From an uncultured Roseicyclus sp. (GTDB lineage Bacteria; Pseudomonadota; Alphaproteobacteria; Rhodobacterales; Rhodobacteraceae), in assembly GCA_947494975.1 (NCBI GenBank), contig CANLXA010000001.1:1116001-1180000 (forward strand): a stretch of 64,000 bases of DNA, in the 5' to 3' direction. The notes under the pieces were generated by a model, which was not told where the DNA came from, ran no database searches, and saw only the letters and a list, made by a program, of their open reading frames with translations. The stretch's first letter is position 1. Each line of letters opens with the position of its first letter. The translations under genes and the position numbers were made by a program. Below, piece after piece: positions 16,757 through 25,169 of this stretch.

Positions 16757-16830
16757 TCTTGGCCGAAAAACTCTGGGGGAGGCCGCAGGCCGGGGGCAAC
16801 GCCCCCCATCCGAGCGGAGCGAGATGAAGG
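16757..16830. repeat. Intergenic palindromic repeat, copy 4
   Basis: A degenerate copy in the 133-base gap between the converging mipZ and cydB genes: CTCTGGGGGAGGCCGCAGGC, then inverted GGGGGCAACGCCCCCC. The layout (CGAAA-like start, CCCC/GGGG block, GGCCGCAGGCC, GGGGGC..GCCCCC) parallels the copies at 541 and 9526. Confidence 0.5.
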
Positions 16831-16873
16831 AATGCGGGCGTAGCCCGCTCCGCTTGGCTAGGGGCGCCACCGA

Positions 16874-17887
16874 TCAATCATAGCGCAGCTCCGTCGCCTT
16901 GCCGCGGAAGATCGTATACGCCAGCACCGAGTATCCCGCGATGACCGGCACCACGAAACACGCGCCCACCAGAATGATGAACAGGCTTTCGGGCGCGGCG
17001 GCGGCCTCGTAGATGGTCAATCGCTCCGGCACGACGTAAGGGTAGAAGCTGTAGGCGAGCCCGATATAGGCCAGCGCGAACAGGCCCGTGGCAACCGCGA
17101 AGGGCAGCCAGGAGCGGACATCGCCGGGATAGGGCATCTGCCGCACCATCCGCCACAGCCACAGCACCAGCAGGCCCGAGATGATCGGGATCGGCGCCAG
17201 CCACAGCGCTTCGGGGAATTGCAGCCAGCGATCGAAGATTCGTGCCGAGACGAGCGGCGTGGCGAGGGACACGGCACCGATGCCGAGGATCACGCCCCAG
17301 AGCGCCTCGCGCGCCCATTGCACGGATTTGAGCTGCAACCCGCCCTCGGTCTTGTGGATCAGCCAGGTGGCTCCGATGAAACTGTAGCCCACCGTCAGGA
17401 ACAGGGCGGTCAGCGCGGCGAAGGCGTAGGTGGCCCATGTCTGTTCCAGGCCCATGATGTAAAGGCCCAGCATGAAGCCCTGGCTCAGCGCCGTCATGGT
17501 GGAGCCGATGAAGAACAGGTTGTTCCACAGCTTCTTGTGCTTGGCATGGGCCTTGGCCCTGAATTCGAACGCCACGCCACGCAGGATCAGGCCGATCAGC
17601 ATGATGAACACCGGCAGATACAGCGCCGTCAGGATCATCCCGTGGGCCGTCGGGAAGGCCACCAGAAGCAGCCCCACCGCCAGCACCAGCCATGTTTCAT
17701 TGGCGTCCCAGAATGGCCCGATGGAGCCGATCATCCTGTCCTTTTCGGCGTCTTCGGCAAACGGAAACAGGATGCCGACGCCCAGATCGAACCCGTCGAG
17801 GATCACGTAGACGAGGATCGAAAACCCCATCAGCGAGGCAAAGGCCCAGGGCAGCCATTCGGCGGGATTGGCGAAATCAGGGAACAT
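16874..17887 (-). CDS. cydB: Cytochrome bd-type quinol oxidase subunit II (CioB/CydB)
   Basis: 337 residues with eight or more helices. The opening GFSILVYVILDGFDLGVGIL is the CydB signature, and FWDANETWLVLAVGLLLVAFP is equally conserved. It pairs with subunit I in the inner membrane, where the enzyme oxidises quinol and reduces O2 to water with low proton yield. It starts 6 bases after the cydA stop. No cydX-like small gene follows, consistent with a CioAB-type enzyme. Its 3' end faces mipZ. Confidence 0.95.
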   Translation of the reverse strand: MFPDFANPAEWLPWAFASLMGFSILVYVILDGFDLGVGILFPFAEDAEKDRMIGSIGPFWDANETWLVLAVGLLLVAFPTAHGMILTALYLPVFIMLIGLILRGVAFEFRAKAHAKHKKLWNNLFFIGSTMTALSQGFMLGLYIMGLEQTWATYAFAALTALFLTVGYSFIGATWLIHKTEGGLQLKSVQWAREALWGVILGIGAVSLATPLVSARIFDRWLQFPEALWLAPIPIISGLLVLWLWRMVRQMPYPGDVRSWLPFAVATGLFALAYIGLAYSFYPYVVPERLTIYEAAAAPESLFIILVGACFVVPVIAGYSVLAYTIFRGKATELRYD

Positions 17888-17893
17888 CTGGGC

Positions 17894-19330
17894 TTACTCC
17901 GCCGGGGTCAGGATTTCGACCTGAGCCTTACCGGAATGGCTCATGTCATTGGCGCGCCCGTCGTCACCGCGCGCCGCCTTGCGGGCGAGGTACACGACAA
18001 CGCTGATATAGGCGAAGAGCAGCACGCCATAGGCGATCAGGTAGCCCACCAGCGTGCCGGCCACCATCGGCGCGGGCACGTCGGCCACGGCCATCTCGGT
18101 CGTCATCACGCCTTGCACAAGCCACGGCTGGCGGCCGATCTCGGTCGTGTACCACCCGGCCAGGGTTGCGACCCAGCCGCTGAAGGCCATCGGCACCAGC
18201 GCCCACAGCACGGGCTTGGGCAGGCCCTCCACGGCCAGCCAGTGGCGGCGGCTCGGGTCGGCATGCATCCGGCGGCGTTTCCACATCAGGAATACGGCCG
18301 TCCAGGACAGAAGCAGCATCGCCATGCCGGTGCCGACCATCGTGCGGAAAGACCAGAACACCATCGCCACGGGCGGGTGCATCACGGTGCCGTCTTCCGC
18401 AACGAAATCGTTGAGGCCCTGTACCACACCGTCGAAATGGTGGGTCAGGATCAGCGACGCCACGCTGGGAATACCGATCTCGAAGTGGTTGGTGCGCGCC
18501 TCCTCATCGGGGATTGCGAACAACAGCAGCGGCTGGTTCGGCCCGGTCTCCCAGATCCCCTCCATCGCGGCCACTTTCTGGGGCTGATATTCCAGCGTGT
18601 TCAGCCCGTGCATATCGCCCAGGAAGATCTGGACCGGGATCAGCAAGGCCCCCAGCGTCACGCCGGTTTTGAGCGCGATCCGCACATCACGCGACCGGTC
18701 GCCGAGCAGCCAGCGAAAGGCCGAGACACCGGCGATCAGGAAGCTGACCGTCAGGCCCGATGCGATCCACATATGGGCAAAACGATACGGCATCGACGGG
18801 TTGAAGATGATCGCCCACCAATCGGTCGCAAACGCGACACCATCAATCATTTCAAAGCCTTGCGGCGTGTGCATCCAGGAATTCAACACAATGATCCAGA
18901 ACGCCGACACGGTCGTGCCGAAGGCGACAAGGAACGTGGCCAGCATGTGCAGCCATCCCGGAACGCGGCTGAACCCGAACAGCATGATGCCGATGAAGAC
19001 GGCCTCCAGGAAGAAGGCGGTCAGCACCTCATAGGCCAGAAGCGGCCCGGCAATATTGCCGACGGTTTCCATGAAGCCCGGCCAGTTGGTGCCGAACTGG
19101 AACGACATCGTGATGCCGCTCACCACGCCCATGGCGAAGGACAGGGCAAAGATCTTCACCCAGAAGCGATAGGCATCCATCCATTTGGCGTCCGCCGTCT
19201 GGGCAAACCGCACCCGGAAGAAGAACAGCACCCAGCCGAGCGCGATCGTGATCGTCGGGAACAGGATGTGGAACGAGATATTGGCCGCAAATTGAATGCG
19301 GCTCAGGATAAGGGTGTCGAGGGCTTCCAT
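17894..19330 (-). CDS. cydA: Cytochrome bd-type quinol oxidase subunit I (CioA/CydA)
   Basis: 478 residues, shorter than E. coli CydA because the quinol loop is short, which marks the cyanide-insensitive (CioA) subfamily. Haem ligand regions are visible: ISFHILFP near residue 20 and RFAHMWIAS near residue 185. GWYTTEIGRQPW, the conserved WxxEIGRQPW quinol-site motif, lies near residue 390. It carries three haems with CydB. The gene follows the GbsR-type regulator by 14 bases, so the three genes are probably one operon controlled from the palindrome at 19917. Confidence 0.95.
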   Translation of the reverse strand: MEALDTLILSRIQFAANISFHILFPTITIALGWVLFFFRVRFAQTADAKWMDAYRFWVKIFALSFAMGVVSGITMSFQFGTNWPGFMETVGNIAGPLLAYEVLTAFFLEAVFIGIMLFGFSRVPGWLHMLATFLVAFGTTVSAFWIIVLNSWMHTPQGFEMIDGVAFATDWWAIIFNPSMPYRFAHMWIASGLTVSFLIAGVSAFRWLLGDRSRDVRIALKTGVTLGALLIPVQIFLGDMHGLNTLEYQPQKVAAMEGIWETGPNQPLLLFAIPDEEARTNHFEIGIPSVASLILTHHFDGVVQGLNDFVAEDGTVMHPPVAMVFWSFRTMVGTGMAMLLLSWTAVFLMWKRRRMHADPSRRHWLAVEGLPKPVLWALVPMAFSGWVATLAGWYTTEIGRQPWLVQGVMTTEMAVADVPAPMVAGTLVGYLIAYGVLLFAYISVVVYLARKAARGDDGRANDMSHSGKAQVEILTPAE

Positions 19331-19344
19331 GGCGTTGGTCCTCT

Positions 19345-19893
19345 CTACTTGCGTTTCGTCAGCGACAGGGCGCCGCTCGTTTTGTCGATCAGCCCGGCGA
19401 TCTTGCTTCCCAGCGTCATCATCTTGACCAGGCGTTCGGTCTCCAGCTTCTCCATGTCGTCATAGAAGCCGGTCATCAGTTCGATCATCTCGCGCAGCTC
19501 GGCGATGCGGGCCTCGGCGTAATTGTCCCCCTTGGGCCCCTCCAGCTCCAACTCGCGCAGCTTCGTTAAGGTCGGGTCAATCTCGCGCTTCTTGCGTTCC
19601 GCGATCAGGATGCGCGTGATCTCCCACAGGTCCTCTGGAGTCGTGAAGTAGTCCCGCCGGTCGCCAGGGAAATGCTTCATCCGCACAAGGTTCCACGATT
19701 GCAGCTCCTTGAGGCCCATCGAGGTGTTGGAGCGGCTGACGCCCAGACCGTCGGTGATCTGCTCCGCGTTCAGCGGTTCGGACGACAAAAACAGCAGCGC
19801 ATAGATCTGCCCCACCGTGCGGTTGATACCCCACCGGCTGCCCATTTCCCCGAAATGGAGCACAAACTCCTGCTGGAGGTTTGTGAGTTTCAT
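19345..19893 (-). CDS. GbsR/MarR-type transcriptional regulator of the cio operon
   Basis: 182 residues. The winged helix contains IYALLFLSSEPLNAEQITDG, then LGVSRSNTSMGLKELQSWNL as recognition helix, and MKHFPGDRRDYFTTPEDLW as the wing, all typical of the GbsR subgroup of MarR proteins. The C-terminal helices (KLRELELEGP to MEKLETERLVKMM) would dimerise. First gene of the regulator-cydA-cydB operon. A 20-bp perfect palindrome 24 bases upstream is an obvious operator, pointing to autoregulation and control of the oxidase. Confidence 0.85.
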   Translation of the reverse strand: MKLTNLQQEFVLHFGEMGSRWGINRTVGQIYALLFLSSEPLNAEQITDGLGVSRSNTSMGLKELQSWNLVRMKHFPGDRRDYFTTPEDLWEITRILIAERKKREIDPTLTKLRELELEGPKGDNYAEARIAELREMIELMTGFYDDMEKLETERLVKMMTLGSKIAGLIDKTSGALSLTKRK

Positions 19894-19916
19894 GCCAAAA
19901 TCCTGTTCGCGCAGTC

Positions 19917-19936
19917 ATTTCAGAAATTTCTGAAAT
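19917..19936 (-). promoter_or_regulatory. Perfect 20-bp palindrome, candidate GbsR operator
   Basis: ATTTCAGAAATTTCTGAAAT equals its own reverse complement. Its AT-rich sequence stands out in a GC-rich window, and it ends 24 bases before the regulator ATG. Confidence 0.65.
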
Positions 19937-20055
19937 TGAGATAATGCCTGTCACTGCAAAGGCAAAGGGAAACCGGTGCGACATATCTGCAGGGTGGTCG
20001 TACCATCCGCACATGGCGGGCGCAGACCTGCGGCCGCCGCCCTATCGCCCCCGGA

Positions 20056-20781
20056 TCAGGCGACCGGGGCGGGCACCAGAAGATCGGTCAGATCGTGAAA
20101 ATCCCGGGCGATGAGCATCGCACCCTCAGCCATCAGTTCCTGCGGCTGATTATAGCCCCACGATACGCCGATCGCCCGCACACCGGCGGCCTTGGCCATG
20201 CGCATATCATAGCGCGTATCGCCCACCAGGATCGTTTCCGCGGGCCGCCGCCCGGTTTCCGCCATGGCCCGGCGGATCATCGTGGTGTCCGGTTTCGACG
20301 GATTGTCGTCGGCGCATTGGACCGTATGGAAATGCCGGTCCCAATTGTTGATCTTCAGCATGAACTCGGTGCTGCGCCGCGCCTTGCCGGTGACGATCCC
20401 CAACACGAACCCCGCCGCGCGCAACCGCAGCAGTGCGTCACCGGCGCTGGGAAACACATCGGGTGTCTCCTCCTGCTCGGCCAGATCGAAATACCGAAGC
20501 CGGTAACCCGACAGGATCTTGTGGCGCCGATCAACGGCCAGGTGGGACGCCAGATGGTCCACCATTTCGGGAAGCGACAGGCCGATGATGGACCGCACGT
20601 AGTCCGCGGCAGGCGGCGTTTCGCCAGCTGCGAGAAAGGCCTCGACCATGCTCCGCGAAATCAGGTCCCCGGCATCGAGAAGCGTGCCATCGACATCGAA
20701 TACTACAAGTGACCCGTTCAGCGGAACATTTTGAGGCTTCGGGTCCTCGTGAACCCGTTCCGACCAATGTCGACCAGCCAT
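20056..20781 (-). CDS. HAD-superfamily phosphatase (phosphoglycolate phosphatase-like)
   Basis: 241 residues. HAD motif 1 is VVFDVDGTLLDAGD near residue 27, with the catalytic aspartate pair. The helical cap follows (MVEAFLAAGETPP). Motif 2 is LGIVTGKARRSTEF and motifs 3/4 are KPDTTMIRRAMAE and ILVGDTRYDMRMAKAAG. The layout is that of the Gph/PgmB group, dephosphorylating small phosphorylated metabolites in the cytosol; the exact substrate is open. An unusual hydrophilic stretch of about 24 residues precedes motif 1, so the true start may be slightly downstream. Confidence 0.85.
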   Translation of the reverse strand: MAGRHWSERVHEDPKPQNVPLNGSLVVFDVDGTLLDAGDLISRSMVEAFLAAGETPPAADYVRSIIGLSLPEMVDHLASHLAVDRRHKILSGYRLRYFDLAEQEETPDVFPSAGDALLRLRAAGFVLGIVTGKARRSTEFMLKINNWDRHFHTVQCADDNPSKPDTTMIRRAMAETGRRPAETILVGDTRYDMRMAKAAGVRAIGVSWGYNQPQELMAEGAMLIARDFHDLTDLLVPAPVA

Positions 20782-20911
20782 GTTACCCGTTCACCAGAAG
20801 ATACAGTTCTGACACGCAATCGGTAGCACACGGGCCCACATGCGGTAACTGTGATAAATCCGAGACGGACATTGCGATGTTCGCGGGTCAGCCAGGCCTG
20901 ATCGGCCCGGC

Positions 20912-20941
20912 AAAAAGGCCCCGTGCGATGAGCACGGGGCC
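20912..20941 (-). terminator. Rho-independent terminator of phoX
   Basis: On the minus strand GGCCCCGTGC and GCACGGGGCC form a 10-bp stem with a 5-base loop, directly followed by TTTTT. It lies 68 bases beyond the phoX stop codon. Confidence 0.9.
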
Positions 20942-21008
20942 AGTCGTCAGGGCGCGTCCGGGCGTGGGGACAGAGGGGCAGCGTCGCCCGAACCGCGCCG
21001 GCAGAAGG

Positions 21009-23018
21009 TCAGACCGCGATGGGTCCGCCCCCCTGTTTCGTCACCACCACGACCGAGGGCCGGGGGGGCATGTTGTCGGCGAAATCGGGCCAGCGGGTGG
21101 CCGGGTCCTCGAAGGTGGAATCGCGCTCGAAGCCCGGGAAATCGCCGGTGCCGTCGGTGCCGGGATGCTGCACGGCCAGGAACAGCGTCTCGTCATTGTC
21201 GGCGAAATAGGGCCCACAGAGCTCGCCCCCCACCGGGCAGCGGAAGAAGAGCTTGGCATGGCCCCGCAGGTCGCCCTCGGTCTCCAGCGAATAGAGACCG
21301 TCGGACTTGCCCGTCCGCCCCCAGCCCGAGCCCTGATCGGTCGAGATCCAGAGCCGCCCGGCCGCGTCCACGGCGGCGTTGTCGGGGGAGCCGAACCAGC
21401 CGTTTTCGGACGTCTCCGGGTTCCAGACCGCGCCGACCTCTTCAATATCGGGGTCCCCGCATTGCACCAGGATATCCCAGTTCCCGGTCAGCGCCGCATG
21501 GTCGCCACCCGCCTCGTTCATCTGCAGGATGTGGCCGAAATTGCTTTCGGGCCGCGGGTTCACGGCATTCACCTCCTGGCGGCGGCTGTTATTGGTCAAC
21601 ATCACGAACACCGCCCCATCGGCGCGGGGCTGGATATCCTCGGGGCGGTCCATGGGCGTGGCCCCCAGAAGATCCGCCGCAATCCGCGTGTCGATCATCA
21701 CATCCGCCTGGCTCAGGAACCCGTTTTCCTCGGTCAGCGGGCCTTCCCCATGGACCAGCGGCATCCACGTATAGCTGCCATCGTCGTCATAACGCGCCAC
21801 GTAAAGCGTGCCTTCGGACAGAAGCTGCATATTCGCCGCGCGATCGTCGCCCACCGTGCCGGCAGAGACGAATTTGTAGACGTAATCGAACCGGTTGTCG
21901 TCGCCGGAATAGACGACAATCTGCCCCGACGGCGCGATGATCGACTCGGCACCTTCATGGCGGAACCGCCCCAGCGCGGTGTGCTTGACGGGCTGCGAGT
22001 TGGGATCGAGCGGGTCAACCTCGACGATCCAGCCGAACCGGTTCGGCTCATTGGGCTCCACATCGATGTTGAAGCGGTCGTGATACTGACCCCAGGCATA
22101 CCAGCGCCCCGGTGTGCCGTAGCGCGCCATGGAAACGGCCTCGGCCTGCGCGGAGATGTCGGGATCGCCGTCACCATCCACCACATCGGTCCAGAAATAG
22201 CCGTGGAAGTTTTCCTCGGCCATCAGGTAGGTGCCCCAGGGCGTGATGCCACCGGCGCAATTGTTGATCGTGCCGAACACCTCCATCCCGTCCGGATCGG
22301 CACCGGTCTGCATGCGGGCATGCCCCGCGGCGGGGCCATCGATGGTCATCGAGGTACCGGCATGGACGCGGCGGTTGTATTGGCTGTCGAGGACCACCTC
22401 CCAAACGCCGTCGCCGTTCTTGGCGATCTCAAGGATCGACCCGCCATGGGCCGCCATCTCGATATTCACCAGCTCCTCGGTCATGCCCTGGAACCCGTCA
22501 CGGTCCTGACGCCCGAGGCCGGGGAACATCACCTCTTCATTGGTGTATTCGTGGTTCACGCACAGGATGCCACGGCCCGGCTCCAGCTCCACGAAGCCGA
22601 CATAATCGTTGTTGTAGCCAAAGCGCTGCAACTGTCCCTCGGCGGTCTGGTTCATCGGATCGAACTCGGCGACACCGTCAAAGATCGGATCGCCCCAGCG
22701 GATCAGGATATTGGCATCGTATCCGTCAGCGATGTGGTGGGTCTCATCATTGCCCCAAGCCAGCTCGTCAAACACATAGCGATCACCATGGGCCTCCGCG
22801 CGCGCCGGGCGTGAGCTGAGCGCCGTGGTGCCGAACAGCGCCGTTGTCGCCGTGACGGCAAGGGCACCGCGCATCACGTCGCGACGGCCATAACGCCGGT
22901 TGATCACGTCGCCAATCGTGTTGGACAGGTTCGGGTTGGTGGGAATATCGTCAAAGGCTTCAAAGGCTTCGGCCTTGTTGCCATATTCCGGATTATCAAT
23001 GATGTCTTTGCGGCTCAT
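21009..23018 (-). CDS. phoX: PhoX-family alkaline phosphatase (DUF839), Tat-exported
   Basis: 669 residues from ATG 23018. A twin-arginine signal lies at residues 45-65: GRRDVMRGALAVTATTALFG, with a cleavage site near PARA. The mature part has PhoX features: LCVNHEYTNEEVMFPG, GGITPWGTYLMAEENFHG and LDSQYNRRVHAGTSM. PhoX enzymes are Ca/Fe-dependent periplasmic phosphomonoesterases that release phosphate from organic esters, and are common in marine Rhodobacterales. A PHO-box candidate sits 92 bases upstream and a strong terminator follows. Eighteen extra in-frame codons upstream were left out because GGAGACC precedes 23018. Confidence 0.88.
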   Translation of the reverse strand: MSRKDIIDNPEYGNKAEAFEAFDDIPTNPNLSNTIGDVINRRYGRRDVMRGALAVTATTALFGTTALSSRPARAEAHGDRYVFDELAWGNDETHHIADGYDANILIRWGDPIFDGVAEFDPMNQTAEGQLQRFGYNNDYVGFVELEPGRGILCVNHEYTNEEVMFPGLGRQDRDGFQGMTEELVNIEMAAHGGSILEIAKNGDGVWEVVLDSQYNRRVHAGTSMTIDGPAAGHARMQTGADPDGMEVFGTINNCAGGITPWGTYLMAEENFHGYFWTDVVDGDGDPDISAQAEAVSMARYGTPGRWYAWGQYHDRFNIDVEPNEPNRFGWIVEVDPLDPNSQPVKHTALGRFRHEGAESIIAPSGQIVVYSGDDNRFDYVYKFVSAGTVGDDRAANMQLLSEGTLYVARYDDDGSYTWMPLVHGEGPLTEENGFLSQADVMIDTRIAADLLGATPMDRPEDIQPRADGAVFVMLTNNSRRQEVNAVNPRPESNFGHILQMNEAGGDHAALTGNWDILVQCGDPDIEEVGAVWNPETSENGWFGSPDNAAVDAAGRLWISTDQGSGWGRTGKSDGLYSLETEGDLRGHAKLFFRCPVGGELCGPYFADNDETLFLAVQHPGTDGTGDFPGFERDSTFEDPATRWPDFADNMPPRPSVVVVTKQGGGPIAV

Positions 23019-23109
23019 CTGGGTCTCCCTGGACAGATGACTTGACCCGGTGGGCATACCCCCAACGGCCAAATCTTTCAGCGTGTGATCCCAGTTGTAG
23101 AAGGCCCAC

Positions 23110-23127
23110 TGTAACAGCGATGTGGCA
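23110..23127 (-). promoter_or_regulatory. Candidate PHO box upstream of phoX
   Basis: On the minus strand TGCCACATCGCTGTTACA has two heptamers 11 bases apart, matching the PhoB consensus TGTCACA-N4-TGTCACA except for one base in each. It lies about 92 bases before the phoX ATG. Confidence 0.5.
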
Positions 23128-23180
23128 CGACGCGAGCGCAGAAAGACTTATCCACAGAAAAAAGGGGGGCCGGTCCGCCG

Positions 23181-24032
23181 TCAGGCATCGGCCTCCCATC
23201 GGAAGGCATCGCGTTCGGCCCGCACCCGGCCCATCGACGGCAGCAAAAAGTGCGTGCCAAGAACGCGGGCATTGGTGTCGGCCACGCTTTCCAGAAGCGC
23301 GCGGCGGGACACCACGGCCTGCTCCGCATCGGCATCGTAGACAAAGTGCCAATCGGGATACTGGCATTGCGGCGTGGTGTGGATCGCGTCGCCGGTGATC
23401 ACGGCCTCGGCCCCCTGCGAGCGGATGCGGACGGAGACATGGCCCGGCGTATGGCCCGGCGTCGGGACAAGGGTGATGGTGTCACCCAGGGCATGGTCCG
23501 GCCCCACCATTTCGGCCTGGCCCGCCTCGATGACCGGCAGGATGCTTTCGTCATACATCGGATGCGAGTTGGTTTCGAACATCGCCAGATCGGCTTCGGG
23601 CAGCAGGTAGCGCGCATTGGGAAAGGTCGGAACCCAGCGACCATCGAACAGGCGCGTGTTCCAGCCCACGTGATCCACATGCAGATGCGTGCAGAAGACG
23701 TAATCCACCTCCTCCGGTGAGACACCCGCCGCGCTCAAAGCCGCCATGAAGCGGCCGTCCTCACGCATGTTCCAATCGTCAAAGCTCGGAAAGGTCTTGT
23801 GATTGCCGACGCAGGCATCAACCAGCACCACGTGATCCGGCGTCTTCAGCAGGAACCCCTGCACCGGAAGGATCACCTTGCCCGTGCCCGGCTCGATCTG
23901 GCCCGGCACAAGGTCCTCCATGATCCGCGCGACATCCGGCCCCGCGGTGGGAAACAGCGTCGTGGCTTCCCGAAACGGGCCGTTCATCTCCAGAATGCGC
24001 CAAACCTCGACGGTCCCGATCTTGCACAGCAT
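23181..24032 (-). CDS. Metallo-beta-lactamase-fold hydrolase
   Basis: 283 residues from ATG 24032. The metal motif HxHxDH appears as FCTHLHVDHVGWN; other ligands are PTPGHTPGHVSV and ITGDAIHT. The last part, LGTHFLLPSMGRV, supplies the final histidine. The early PVQGFLLKTPDHVVLVDACVG fits the lactonase-like/AidA-type branch. It is probably a cytosolic hydrolase; the substrate, perhaps a lactone or ester, is not determined. The frame is open 69 codons further upstream, but that part is arginine-rich and unlike the family. Its promoter is the 228-base gap at 24033-24260, which shows no other feature. Confidence 0.85.
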   Translation of the reverse strand: MLCKIGTVEVWRILEMNGPFREATTLFPTAGPDVARIMEDLVPGQIEPGTGKVILPVQGFLLKTPDHVVLVDACVGNHKTFPSFDDWNMREDGRFMAALSAAGVSPEEVDYVFCTHLHVDHVGWNTRLFDGRWVPTFPNARYLLPEADLAMFETNSHPMYDESILPVIEAGQAEMVGPDHALGDTITLVPTPGHTPGHVSVRIRSQGAEAVITGDAIHTTPQCQYPDWHFVYDADAEQAVVSRRALLESVADTNARVLGTHFLLPSMGRVRAERDAFRWEADA

Positions 24033-24260
24033 ACCGCACCCCCTTGTTGCCTGACTCCACGCTAGGCGGCATGAGACCCGGTGACAATCGCGCCAGGCCA
24101 TAGAATACCCGCGCCGTCCCGGCGGCGTGGGTGACCAGGTGGACCGGAAAACGTCCCGCCGCGTCGATTGATTTGTCCCGTCCAAAGCAAATAATAACCG
24201 CCTGGCCGAGATTTGTACCGCAGCCCGACCATGCGGCATCGGATCATCAGGACACCGCGA

Positions 24261-25007
24261 TCAGATGAGGCCCGAAATCGTCTCCTTGGCCCGGTTCGTA
24301 CTTCTGTCGATATCCTCGGAAAGCTGCTTTACTTCCTTGGAAATCACCTGAAAGCCTGCACCGGCATCCTCCGGCCGGGTGGCCAGCACGGCCGAGTTGA
24401 TCGCAATCATTCGAATGGCGCATGAGAATTTCTTGATGTCCGACAGCGTATTCTGAAGCGTGGTTTGCAAGGCCCCGTTCCGTTCGATGGCCGCGCTTTT
24501 CTGCGCGTCGAGATCGGCCCACAGATCCCAGATGACCTCCGTCATCTTGTCCCGGATCACGGGCCAGTTCTCGTCGAAGAAGCGCCGCGCCTCCGCGAAA
24601 CCCGGCATCCGGCCCGCATCTATCGCGTCCCCGATCGACGCCACCGCTGCTTCCACACCAAGCAACTGCGCGCGGCGATCCGGATTACCCGCGACGATTT
24701 TTCTGATCCACGCAATATGGTCCTGATGCTCCGGGTCCGGCGGAGCGGTGCCGAACAACATGTCCATATTCGCATCGAATTGCGCGCGAAGCGCCCGGAA
24801 CTCCTCGCATACCAGTTGCCGCTGCCCGTCATCCGGTGCTGCGGTCAAGGCCATCAAACGCAAGGACATCTGGATCGTCAGGCCGCGCAGCGTGGCCACT
24901 TCATCGATCAGGACGCGCAGCTTGTGCTGTTCAAGATCACCCGGCTCAACGGTATCGGGCTGGTAGTATTCAGGTGTCGTTTGGGTGTTTCGAGAGCCAT
25001 GCAACAC
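24261..25007 (-). CDS. Soluble chemoreceptor-like protein with a truncated signalling tip
   Basis: About 248 residues from a GTG at 25007 preceded by TGGAG; no ATG fits except one far inside. It is all-helical. The N-terminal half (LIDEVATLRGLTIQMSLRLM, FRALRAQFDANMDMLFG) looks like the helical type IV pili/nitrate sensor bundle. Near the C-terminus MIAINSAVLATRPEDAGAGF followed by ISKEVKQLSEDIDRST resembles the hairpin tip of methyl-accepting proteins, but the return helix stops after about 40 residues. There is no membrane segment. It may act as a partner to full receptors; function unknown. It lies 104 bases past the rpsA terminator. Confidence 0.65.
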   Translation of the reverse strand: MLHGSRNTQTTPEYYQPDTVEPGDLEQHKLRVLIDEVATLRGLTIQMSLRLMALTAAPDDGQRQLVCEEFRALRAQFDANMDMLFGTAPPDPEHQDHIAWIRKIVAGNPDRRAQLLGVEAAVASIGDAIDAGRMPGFAEARRFFDENWPVIRDKMTEVIWDLWADLDAQKSAAIERNGALQTTLQNTLSDIKKFSCAIRMIAINSAVLATRPEDAGAGFQVISKEVKQLSEDIDRSTNRAKETISGLI

Positions 25008-25110
25008 GGGTTCAAACTCCAGGAGTCGTCCGTAGGTAGCAAGCACGGGTTGATCAGCGGTTAATCGAGCCCCGGATGGTCCATCCGGTGCGCGCGGCAA
25101 ACCTGCCGGC

Positions 25111-25145
25111 AAAGAAAAAGGCCCCGCCAAACGGCAGGGCCTTTC
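25111..25145 (-). terminator. Rho-independent terminator of rpsA
   Basis: On the minus strand AAAGGCCCTGCC and GGCGGGGCCTTT form a stem with one G-T pair and a 4-base loop, followed by TTTTTCTTT. Confidence 0.9.
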
Positions 25146-25169
25146 CAATTTCAGACGGGGCCGCAGGGC

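Noticed and set aside
17219-19465. 748-codon open frame on the plus strand across cydAB
   Set aside because: It is the antisense of two unmistakable oxidase genes. Its translation is His/Arg/Gln-rich without domains, an effect of high GC codon bias.
20709-22814. 701-codon plus-strand open frame opposite phoX
   Set aside because: Antisense shadow of phoX with no protein-like features.
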